Below are positions 46,916 through 59,700 of a stretch of 64,000 nt of DNA, piece by piece. The stretch comes from Sinotaia quadrata (taxonomy: Eukaryota; Mollusca; Gastropoda; Architaenioglossa; Viviparidae). Numbering within the stretch: the stretch's first letter is position 1; each line of letters opens with the position of its first letter. The notes below the pieces were generated by a model. That model saw nothing but the letters and a program-made list of their open reading frames with translations. It was not told where the DNA came from and did not search any database. A program made the position numbers and the translations under genes. The stretch spans positions 39,615,564 to 39,679,563 of the forward strand of contig CM054177.1 of assembly GCA_028829895.1 (NCBI GenBank), written 5' to 3'.

Positions 46916-47565
46916 GTATAGAAATCTTTTTTCACAAGAGGATTTATTCTATGAATATAAATAAAATGGACAATTCTGTTAAAACATACTATTTGCAATT
47001 CAAACAATCCATTGGCACGTAAATGTGTTTGTCTAAATCTTTTAAATGTGCGTAATAATTTTAACATACTAACTTTAACATTTAACAATTATTTTAAATA
47101 CAGTCAAAAGAATAGTGATAAAATATATGCCTCAAATTGGCAAATCAACCAGTCGCATGCAAAGCAACAAAATGTCACATTCTTATAACTCTAAAAATCA
47201 TTCTTCCTACAGTGCTGTCACATATAAATGTATAAAGTACAATAGTTCTAGGAGTGATGTAAACAAGAAGAAAAAAATTAAATAAACTCCCAATACCATA
47301 GATTCAGGCAACTCACTGAGGTGCCACATATTCTTAAGCATACATTTTGAAATTCAACTAAATACTCCTTTCACGCTATGTGCAAATAAAAATGAACTGT
47401 TGAAGTAGTTTTACAGAAATTAATCAACCATCTTTCAATGCTGATAATTATATCCTTTGCAAGAAATTTTGTTAAGGAATGAGAAAAAAATGATGAGTCC
47501 AGATGCATTCTCAAGTATTCTGCCATTTCAAACATACAGTTATTAAGTTTCAACAAATCTCTTAA
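46916..47565 (-). other. SNW1 3' UTR (inferred)
   Basis: Unique AT-rich sequence following the SNW1 stop on the minus strand. Frames in it are short and without motifs. Confidence 0.45.
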
Positions 47566-47785
47566 TTACTCTCGCCGTTTCTTGCTACTGCCTTTTCCAC
47601 TGTCGTAATCTCGACTAGAGCGACTTGTTGTTCCCTCATCAGCTGAACGTTTTTGTCCTTTTTTAGCCTCTTTGAAAAACTTATCCAAACCAAACACATC
47701 CTCTTCAACATCCCGCGTGAATTGTACAGGACCTTCTCGTCTGCGAGTACGATCTGTTCCTTCAAACTCTTTGTCAGGGACAAAC
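47566..47785 (-). CDS. SNW1: SNW1 terminal exon
   Basis: Acceptor CTTCTCAG is followed by RFVPDKEFEGTDRTR (Arg split with the previous exon), GPVQFTRDVEEDVFGLDKFF, a lysine/serine-rich tail and stop TAA at 47568-47566. The basic end KKRRE is a likely nuclear localisation element. Confidence 0.96.
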
Positions 47786-50700
47786 CTGAGAAGAAAATAA
47801 ACAGATTTAACAAGCAAATTTTATTTTAAATTTATAAATTTATTCTCTGAAAAACTCTAGATTAAAAATAAAATTGTTAAAAGTTATTATTAATGATTTT
47901 TTTTGAAAGTATAACAGCACAGTTAAATGAATATACTAACCGTTTACTCTTTAAGAGTGTTTCCAAATCATCACCATACAAGTCACTGTCCAGTTTCTTA
48001 GATGGACGATAGATATTGTTGGCAAGTGAGTTTTCTTCACGCCAGGGTTTATCATAGACATTGTATGCTTCATCATCTCCAAATCCACTATCCATGCCCT
48101 ATAAAACAGCAAAGCCAAATAAATAAAAAAATAAACCATCACATAAATGATAACATATTTCACAATTTTCTATTCCTGAGATTAGGGTCAATAAATATAC
48201 TTTAAAGTAAATACATAACAATAAATGTACAAAATAAAAACATTACAGATATAAGGATGGGAAAACTTTGATATTTATTATAACTGCTGTAAAATATTAT
48301 TTAAGACATCTGTTGAAAGTGTGACTAAATGTTGAAGACAAATAGTCTCTAAAACAGGAAATGGAAGCATGGAGCAGTGTTGTCAGTTCTATCTAGCAGA
48401 ATACTGAAGTCACACTTCTATTTCTTGGTTTTCAACAACTAAGGTTTGTCACTAACATGTATTTATAATTTTATAGCTCACATATTTAAGAAAACTATGG
48501 TAAAACTAAGGTTAAGGCATTTATAAAATAGTACTCAAAAGCCATCCATTTAGTATAGAACTTGAAAACAGCATTTTTTTTTTAATTCCTTCTAACCCCA
48601 TACTTAAGTATACTTTATTTTTAGCATCCCCACCCTCACTTATCTCTCTAGGTATGAGTAATTTTACAACATATATGTTACTGCCACCTTGAAAACAGAA
48701 GATTATATAAATATTAAAATATAACTAAATTAAAAACTTGCTCTATCAATGATAAATGGACACTTTCTCAAAATTTCAAACAAGAAAGTTCTGAATTTAT
48801 GGAAATCCTGATTGTATATGAACAAAACAACTTTTTAATGAAAGCTTTTATGTGGCCCACTGCTTGCTAAATAAGACCATTGCAATAATAATAATAAGGT
48901 CATTGCAAGCTCAGTAAGACTATATAAAATGTGAGTCTGTATACTAAGGCAAAAAAAACAAAAAAAAACACGAACATTTTTCAAGACCTCTGCAAAACAT
49001 ATTAACAGTTTTGTCTGATGATCATTGCTACCTTAACCTTCAATGACATTTACACAACAATTATATTACCTTTATAAACTTATGTATAAAGACTTATGAA
49101 AGAAATTCAGTCTCTAAATACATGAGGCCCAATAAGCTCACTGAAAACCCCATAAGTAGTAAAGAAAGAAGAAAACTGGTTTACTTTAGTCTGATTGAAG
49201 AGTCTCTGGTCAAACTGAGTTTCTTGAGTGGAAACACCGGTGTTAGGTAGACCCAGAGCAATCTTTTCACTGATGTCACGCTCTCGTGCTTTCTGAAGTT
49301 TGGACCTAAATAAATGCAGGCATGAAACAATTCAAGCATTGAAGCAAATGGAGTCTTATGAAGTTTTAGAAAGTATTAGAGACCTGCTAATTTAATGTTC
49401 TGCATTTTTAAAAATAACAAAATGGAATTAAATACCAATATTGTAAAAAATTGTAGAAATAGATTAAATATATATATATATGTTAATTTTTAGATATATA
49501 TATATATATAGTTTCTATTAGCCAAATATTTCTGGTCATAGAAAGTATTAGAGACCTGCTAATTTAATGTTCTGCATTTTTAAAAATAACAAAATGGAAT
49601 TAAATACCAATATTGTAAGAAATTGTAGAAATAGATTAAATAAATATATATATATATATGTTAATTTTTAGATATATATATATATATAGTTTCTATTAGC
49701 CAAATATTTCTGGTCATAAGGTAATTGTTTAACAAATATCCTAATAATTTGGGCATAAAAGAAAAAGATGGTTAAATAGGACCCATGCAAAGACCAATGA
49801 ATGCCAAGCAGTTTAATAATTTGATAATTAAAATTATATACATTTCTTTTAATTAAAGAAATTATACTATTTAAAATAAGTTTTTTCCTGAATACTTATC
49901 AGTAACTATACTTTAAGAGAATACTTTATGAAATGGTAAACAATAAAAATGAGGAGACTAGGAGCAGATATATACTGTGGAAAGAAGTTTTCCATCCCAC
50001 TGCTCTTTAAATGGATGAGCTCTTTAAGGGCAAATACACTGTCACCAAGCATTCGCCATTTTGAAAATACCATTGCATTGTAGTGTCTATGGTAACAATA
50101 CACTGTTTTTTAGATATATAAACCCAATCTGATGAATTTATAATTGAATAATTATCATTAAATTTACAATATACAAACAAATAAGAAGGGATAAGATCCA
50201 CAGGCCTGACAGGCCTAGAGATAATAAATATCAATGAACTGAGTAAATAATTTTCTTTACAGAGCTCTTTTCACAAGATAAATGACTGTATTGCCAAAAT
50301 AGGTTCCAAGTAAAGTTGTCTGAGTATTATATCCTTGGGTCCTCTGTTGCCAGTCTTTGAGGGCACAGGGCACTACAAGTGTCTCCAATTTATGTGCAAA
50401 ATATTTCCAGTTTATGTCAAAGTACTTCTAGTTTATATGCAAAGTATTTGCAATATATGTGCAAAGTATCTTCAGTTTATGTCATGATTTTCTAGTCTGT
50501 GCAAAGTATTTGCAATTTATGGGTAAAGTATCTTCAGTTTATGTCATGATTTTCTAGTCTGTGCAAAGTATTTGCAATTTATGGGTAAAGTATCTTCAGT
50601 TTATGTCATGATTTTCTAGTTTGTGCAAAGTATTTGCAATTTATGGGTAAAGCGCAGGGCTCCAACCACAAGTTTAAAATGATTTTCCAGACCAAAACTT

Positions 50701-53700
50701 TTTAAATTCTGAAATTATATTGTTAACAAAGCACTAAATAGTGAGAAAAAAGTATAACCATGATTCTGATGATACAATTAATATTTAAATTTTAAGAGAC
50801 CTTTATTACCTGCAAAACCTCAACATATACTTTCCTCAGATAGCACCCAAATTAAAAATAAAAATACTGATGTCACAAATAAATCATACCTGTTGCATGT
50901 TTAAAGATATGAGCAAATTTACAATAAGATTACACAAAAGTACACCATGTACAAATACAAAAGTCAATGAATCAGTTGACAAACAGAAAGTTTTAAATTC
51001 TAGTAGTTTAAAAGGTCAGCACACCCAATTATAGTTTATTTGTTCAATGGGCCATGTATAATATTGCCACAATTAAAAAAAAGTTTGACAGTATATTTTA
51101 GTATTTTGGGCAAAATGTCAGAAATGGGTGCTTTGATTAACCTTGTCCAATATGCACAATTGTAATGCTACAAGTTTGCTCTGACCATTGGAAGACTGGC
51201 AATTGATTTTTCTTTCAAAAACATTGAAGAGAGTGACAGTAAAAAGTACAATAGTAAGCAAGCAAATCACTGAACATGGCAGTCATGGAAAATGAGTGAT
51301 TTTTGCATAATGAAGCTAATTATCTTCAGAAGTAATGAAAGAATAATTATCAAATAATTCAAACTTGTAGAGAATATAACAGCGTTTCAGTGTTTTCCAC
51401 AGTGTTAAAAGGCATTGTGACATTGTTGCAAAAGCAAATGAAGACTTTTGAAGCAATGCTTAATCCAGGTCATGTAATAAAAGACTTTAAATTACCTACC
51501 TCTAATAGCTCCATTTCCACTCTCTGATAGGATTAACTTGCAATTTGGACTGACTCTATTACTGAATTGTAACTTTCTTTTTATATATAGACTGTGTAGA
51601 CATAAAATTATCCGAATGTGAGTTCATGGAATATTGATGTCAGGTAACCTATTTCATTGTGACTGTCAAATGTATATTTGATTGTTCATTTAATAAATTT
51701 ATTGTTAAATTTATTGACCTTCTTATGCATATTCATAATTGTTTATGTTGAAGAAGAAAGTGGGAGGATGGGCTCACTAAATATAGATAAAAAGTTGGAT
51801 TTGTCTTCTCCTTTAGTAAGAAGTTTTCTACTCACAGAAACATTGTGACTGTAAATATCATTTTATGCTGTGGAACAGAGAAAATGTTTACAATGCCAAA
51901 TATCCGCCAATTGAGAGACGAGTATCTCTGTTGGAGGCTCTTAATAAAATAAAGATTCTCATCACTTGTCATTGGTTATGAAAGATTAATTAATAACAAT
52001 AATCATTTTCATTAACTAATTGGCTTGCGCGTCACACAAAGTATCTCCAGTTTATGTGCAAAGTATCTCTAGTTTATGTGGAAAGTATATGCAGTTATGT
52101 ATATAAAGTATTTCCAGTTTAAGTGTAAAGTATCTCCAGTTTATGTGCAAAATATTTCCAGTTTATGTGCAAAGTATCTGCAGTTTATGTGCAAAATATT
52201 GCCAGTTTATGTGCAAAGTATTTCCAATTCAAGTGCATAGTATCTCCAGTTTATATGTAAAATCTTATAATTGAGACCCGGTCTCTTGAGTGAACAAAAG
52301 TTAGTAACAGTAATGTCATCTCCTCCATCCAGACTTGTATCTCTGCTCACTGCTAGTGAGGTGGAAAAAGAGGAGTACTCCTGCATGTAATCAGTCTGAT
52401 TAACCACTTATCTGAGAAAAAGGGTCAGTGCTGACCTAATCTCTAGAGGCACATACTTTTATTTCCACTGGGACATCAGAAAAAAAAGTAATATAGGTTA
52501 TGAATTGCAGTTGGTCCAGAACTATCAAGTCTGAAGCAATTCCAAAGACCAATCATAGCAAATCCAATGCTGTCACTGTGTTTGTGTTACCATTTATGGC
52601 CTGGATTTTATTACACAAGTGTCCATAACTGAAATATTGTTCTTTCTAAAGTATCAAAGAGCATGCCTAAATGAACAATCATCCAGGAAAGAAACAAAGT
52701 CTGATTTTTCTGTATTTTATCTGGAAGCCTTGGTAATAAAACAATCTGGAATAAAAAGAACATAAGTGGAATAGCTCCATTATATCTTCTAAACCACTTT
52801 TCTCTTTAAAAGAAAAAAATTCTCACTCAAGAATGTCTACTAAAACAATCTGTCATACCAGAATGCTGTTCTTTTCTACAGGATTTATCTCTTTCTCAAG
52901 AAAAGACTGTCTATGGGATTTACTCTTTCCTTTAGAACCAAAAAGATTTTCTATAGGATTTATCCTTTCCTTAAGAACAAAAGAGATTTAAGAGCTCTTG
53001 CATTGAACTGCTTATAAAAAATAGTCACAAATAGGTATAACAAAAAGAAAAATACTTAATTAGTTCTGCCAACACACCAGAAAACAGTCAGTCAATGCCA
53101 ATGGAGGCAACAACCAATACATTCTTCATACAGCATAGCAAGACAGAACAGATGTTCTTAACAGCAACACTAAACTACTGCAAGTTATATTAGATCTGGC
53201 TGCATGCTGGTCATTCTATGTATGAAGTCCATCAATAAAACAATGTCTGACATCATTATTAGTGATGGTTCCATTACACTCACCAAGACAAAACAACATG
53301 AAATTTTTTAAATGATCATGTGGTTAAATTTGAGTTTCTATGAATCTGATGAATCATAATAAAAAATATATTGTAAAAAAACAAAATGCTTTATATTAAA
53401 TAAGAATTAAGTGATTGTTGACTGTTAAACTGAAAACAAACTAATATACATAATTAAAATCACCTCTTATCAGGAGCAGCTCTTGCTATGTTGCGGTCAC
53501 GCTGTCGATCTTTGGCACGATCACGACGCAATTCTTCTCTCTCAACAGCTTCTTCATCGCGTTCTATAAGAAATAAAGGGAAATGGAGACATAACACCGC
53601 TATATGAAGTAAAATACTATTATCTCTTAAAATATAATTAATTTACAAAAGCTGATCTTTCAAAAACAAAAGAAATTAGGTCACTGTGAAATTAGACTAA

Positions 53701-56700
53701 ATCAAAAGTGTTAAGTGTACTGATTAAACAGGAAATTTCAGTTTCACAATCTCGATGAATACTGTAATAAATTTAGCAAATTATGTTTCCACAACATTTT
53801 CTGTGCTAGCAAAATAACCACAAAACCTTACATAGACTAGGGTGATCAGTTAAGGCCACAAAGGCTAATTTCTGTACTGATATGAGAATACTTGACAAAT
53901 GAAAACAATTTAAATAAATGTTTCATGATGTTGAAAAGCTAAGATATATAAAGTAATCTCGAGTTTCTGATATTGTAAAGTGGCTTTTAGCTATCTTGCT
54001 ATCAAGAGTCTGGATTGCTGTTCAACTATTAATTATGAAATTACAAAATTTCTAAGAGTTTTTTGACTAAAGTCAACTTTTAATTATCTAGGGGTAATGA
54101 TGACAAAGAGGGACTGAATAATGCAGAGAGAAGAAGAATCCAAAGCAATACAGGCAAAGAGTGGTCAATAAATAGGATTTGCAGTTTTTAAAATAAAAAG
54201 TCATCCAAAACATTCTTTCATGGTATATGAAGACAATATATGCATGGCTAATAATATGTCTATATTCTGAAAAAGAAAAATATACTCTTGTGCTATGAAA
54301 AGTGATGCATCCCTTAGCATCAGTTCACAACCCTTAAATTTCACAAAGTGAGAAACCAAGCAGCACACTGAAAACTACACTAAGTCATTGCTAAACTACT
54401 CCACCCCAACTCAACATTCTCAAGTTTTAATAATAATATGCTCTAAGCACATGTATTCCACTGACCAAAAGTAAGAAACCAAGCAGCGCATCAAAAACTA
54501 CACTAAATTATTGCTAAATTACTATGATCCAACTCAATCCATCAAGATCTAAACTGGTTATTTGCATGTATTCTCTCATCATAAGCACACTATGCTGCAC
54601 ATGTAATTTTTATTTTTTTGCAGTAATTAACAGAGGTTGTTCTATTTATGTAAATGTTGGCATAGTAAATACTATGTATAAAGAAGATAGTGTTTGTGCA
54701 CAATGTTGCGTTAGCAACCTTTTAACTGTGTTTATTTTAATTGTTGTGTTCATTTATGAAAGGTCTGACTGAAACATTACATGTAGTTATTGTGGTGAAA
54801 TAGTTATGTAAAGAAGATAGTGTTTGTACATAATGTTGAGTTAGCAACCTTTTAGCTGTGTTTTATTTAATTGTTGTGTTCATTTATGATGGGTCTTGAC
54901 TGAAATATTACATGTAGTTATTGAGGTGAAATAGTTATGTTGTGAAAGAATATTTGTGAAAAAGTTCGTAGATTGCCTGCGCTCAGCCATAGCATTAACT
55001 GGCAGAAAAAATTCTGAAACATGAATGTAAACATGGTGTCAGCCCTGACTAAAATCATCCATAACATCTTGTGTAAAAAAGTCAAATATATAATGAGTGT
55101 GTGATCCAGCTAGTTTTAGAGAGAAAAAAAAAGTAGGATATATTTATTTATTCATTTTATAATTAATGTGAGAGAGAAAATTTTCTTTTTCCCATATTAA
55201 AAAAGGTATCAAAAGTAGGATTAATTAAATCTAATTTTAAATATAAATGTACGAGAGATACTTTAATCTCCTTATAAGAATGGTGTCAGAAATGGACTGT
55301 CAATTTTAATAAATATAAATGTAAAAAAGAGTGCATTTCTTTTCTCTTTCATTACAATGGTCTCAAAAACAGGATTGTTAATTTCAATAAATATAAATGT
55401 AAGAATGAGTGCCTTTCTTCTTTCTTTTCTTATAAGAATGGTCTCAGAAGTGGGATTGAAAATTTTAATATAAAATCACTCAGTGAAAAGAAAGGCCCAG
55501 GATGAAACTAGCACTTATGAGTACTACCAGGTTCATTAAAACTGTTTCCTCTGAACAGAACTAACCCTCTGCACGACGGATACCAGCGCGCTCATCTCGA
55601 GCTTTCTGGGCCAACAACCTCAAACCTTCCTCCCTTTTGTCTTTTTCTTTCTGGGCCATCTTCTTTTCAATCTGAGCACGGATCTCTACTGCTTCACGTG
55701 CCTGAGAAAAAACACAATACAGTATTTTAAACTATTAAAATTCACGAATTACATGGAAACTTTCACTATTTAGCATCTTCATGACCACAAGAATCATCAC
55801 AACAGACTATATGATTAGTATTAGAATTTAATCACATGAAAAGCATGTTAACTTTACTTAAAGAAAAAGAAAAGTTATCTTAATGTGCTGCTAGAAAGAC
55901 CTATGATTCATGTGCTTATTTAGCAAATATATAAACTGCTCAGAGTACTGCTAATCCGTTAAAAAAATAAGCATGCAAGATGGTCTACCTTTCTATCAGC
56001 AATGTAAAGTGCTTCAGCTAGTTTGGCAAAATTCTCGTTTATGTGTACACTCTGCATTCCACGGCCATCTGCAGCAAGACGCTTGTCTAATGGAATAGTG
56101 TAACCCTATAATAAAGAGTTGATTTCACTGTACACAAATAAATTATAATTTCTGCTCAGTAGCAGGATTTTATCATCATACAACAGGTTGAACATACTAG
56201 AAGTAAGCCACTCATTTCCTCATACATGCAAGCCAGAGCCCCAAAAGTGAGTACACATAACACTCCTAAGAAAAGATAAACAACCAAAGAGCTCATTGCA
56301 AGCGTTCTCCCCTTAACAGAAGTTTGTATTTAATGTTCATGAATACTGTGTGTACATGAATATGCGGATGTCATGTTTTCATTGACTCAGTGATAACATT
56401 CATATATGAGTTTGATTCTTTGTGGCATTCATTTAACTTACTTTTCTTTAATACATGAATATCAAGAACAATTATACATTTATTGTAATAAATGATACAA
56501 ATGAACATTTTAAAATATTTTATAGAGTATTTGTCATCTGATAAGCTGCTTGTGTTATAGCTCAGAAAATGTGTTACTTTCTAAAAGTTTGTAAATTTTG
56601 GCATTTTATTACAGATTGACTATAACGATAGATGATTTTTCACATCCTAAAATCTGCCACTATATATTGTACACTAATATTTATCAAAAATGCAATAAAA

Positions 56701-59700
56701 AAATGCACTTTTATCTTGCAAGATTCTCAATGTCAAATCCCAAAATGCCTTCACAGGATTTTCCCATTTGGAACTCATTTATCAACATGCTGGATTCACA
56801 AAATATATTATGATCATAAATAATAGAATAAAATAATATTCTTATCTAAAACATATTTTAATGTCCAGATAGTTCTAAAGTTTGAAAACCTAAGTCATCA
56901 TTATGATCTAATGGAGATTGAAAACTGCTTATTTTCTGATAAATTGCTATTACCCTTGTCACAACACAATGACTGATTGCTCACCGAAAAATTTAATATT
57001 TCTATAATTATTTGCTTTGCTTTCATAAATTCATGTTAGGTCATCCCTGAGATAAAAAATGCTAATAATTTCCATATCAGCTGAACAGCAGCCATATAGT
57101 TTGCACACATAAATAAACAAAATATTATTTTCAATCAAATACAATAGTTCAAAATAGCCATAATTTCTGAGAAGTCTTACTCCTGAAGTAGGATATGAAG
57201 TTTTCAGTTAGTTATACCCTAAGTTCTTAGTGTTTCAAGTGGGAATTTTCAGTATCCTATCTTCTGGACATATCACCCCCAGCAAGCTCAATGTTAAAAA
57301 TGATTATAGATGATAAACTGTAACCTGATCAAAATATAACTACAAAACTAGCAAATTTATTTTCAAACTGCCCAGCAACTTTTCTTGTTACTGAACTTTG
57401 GCAAATATATGATAATTTTAAAATTGATTTAAATATTTTAGTTTGTTATGCAATATTAGTACATTTTTATTTGTATTCATGTATTTACCTTCATTAAGCA
57501 GACAAATATATATATATTAAAAAAGCCAAAAGAATTTGGAGAACTTACTCTATTGTTCTTCCAATTAGATATGCATGGAGGAATTTTCCACTCTTGCTGT
57601 TCCTTCACAGTAACCTTAAAAGAAAGAAACATTGTTAATAGTCCACACCAACTATTAATATTTATATACAAATTTTTTGCATAAACAGACAATTATACAA
57701 GTCATAAATATTTTTTCTTCTTACAAATGTACATTTTCAATATCTGAATTTGCAAAAGATAAAACTTGGTAATTTAATGCTTCTTTATTTCCTTTTGTTT
57801 TTTTTATTATCAAAATAGAGAACTACTGCTAATACAATGAAATATTAAGTGATAAACACTTAAACATTGAATACTGTTTAACATTAATAGTCTCATTTAT
57901 TGTTTTAAATTAAAAAATGAACACTCATAAATCTAAGAAAAACTACAGAAAACTATAACAAACAACATAAATCACATGTAAACTACATATTGAATAAAAT
58001 GAAATAAAATTAAATTAAAAATGCACTGGTGTAAAAATATGTCAAGTTCAATGAATGACTAATATTAAAATTTTAAAGCATGAAACAAAAAACAGAATTT
58101 TGATATTTTTTTTAACTTGCCACAAAGTTAGGCAGATGTGATACTTGAATTTTAATTGCATGTACTAGCACATGAAAGAGGTGTGAGAAGAATAACCTTG
58201 TAGACAAATGGTGACCATCTGACTGATATTTATTATGGAAATACATTTTGCTGAAGAATAATAGCATGTTCATGAACATTTGTAAAGTGTGACAGAATAT
58301 GGTAAAGAATCCAAACAGATTTTTTTTTTTAATGATGAATTGGTTTACTGTGTTTCTTATGGAATAATATTTGGCCAAAATCATGTATAGTGTGAAGGAA
58401 TATGGTAAAGAATCGAATGTATGTGATTAAATTTTGGCTCAAAAAAATTCAACTTTGACTTAGCTGATATTTCTATAAGAATTTATTTTAAATTTTAGTT
58501 TCATAATCATGTCATATAAAACAACTGGAAACTGAAAGCTTCTTTTGAATAAAAATTAATTTAGCCTTTAAAAAACCCTACTGCAAACAAAGATGTTAAT
58601 TAATACTGGCAGGTTATCTTTAATACCTTTTATTTTACAAGAATAATTTTAAGAGAAAGATATTTCTCTGCAAAGAGTTAAATTTCTCTTAAAAGTTTCA
58701 TTTCAAGTACAAGAAATGTGAAGAAAACAGTACACACTGTTTATCAGCTACACAGAACATGCCATTGCAAGAAAACAGTAACCAAACTGGCGAGATGAAA
58801 TGACAAATTCTGACCTACTTTCAAATTACAGAAGCAGTTATTTCAGAGGAAAAATCAGTAAATCTGCTTTAAAAAGGAGATTTGTGTTTACAAAATGAAA
58901 TAATCATAGGCTAAAGTAATCATTAATAAATGCCTGCAATAATAGATTTCAAATGTTCATACATGATTGTAATATCAACGGTAGCATCAATGCAATGCAC
59001 CATGAATAAAAGTGACAAATTGAAAGTAATAGTACTATGGTGTTTTCAAAAAGTTATCATCCATGGCATTGTCGGCTGTGCTTATTTATCTGCTGCGAAA
59101 GTAATTCACTAAGTTTAATTAACTATAACTCTTGCAGTTGTAAAAAGATTTTAATTAATTATCTGGATAATCTTTTAAGGCTATTTGACGGAAATAAAGA
59201 TCGTATCTGTACAGACGGCAATGCGTTCGAGATCATCATGGATGTGAGAGAGAGTCGACAAGTATAGGCCTTCTAAACAGTCATTATATATCATTTCTTA
59301 TGTAAATTTTATTAACAATGTTTGATAATATCTGTAAGACAATGATCACACATTGATCCTAGATCGTTTATCCCCACAAAAAAACAGGTTTATTAACTAA
59401 GTTATGATGGATCATGAATGACAGCCATTTAATTAATCATAATGGGTAGTGCCAATAGCAACAGCATCAAACATGCATTAATTATTTAGTTATTGTGAGG
59501 CTATACCCCATCATTGTATCTTTTAAGAGTTGGTAATAGGTTAAATTATTGTTAGGGTTCATTTTACTTAAAAAAATTGGCCAAGACTTTGAGGGATCCT
59601 GTTTCACAATACATAATACTATTGTTTTTATTTCAACCTGCCACTAGGCTTCAATTAGCCCTCTACCCTTATTTTTAAATAATCATAAATTTTAAAACAT

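Noticed and set aside
47562..47813. Second minus-strand frame over the SNW1 last exon
   Set aside because: The SNW1 frame ending SKKRRE matches the family; the other frame (MLNLFIFFSG) is a shadow.
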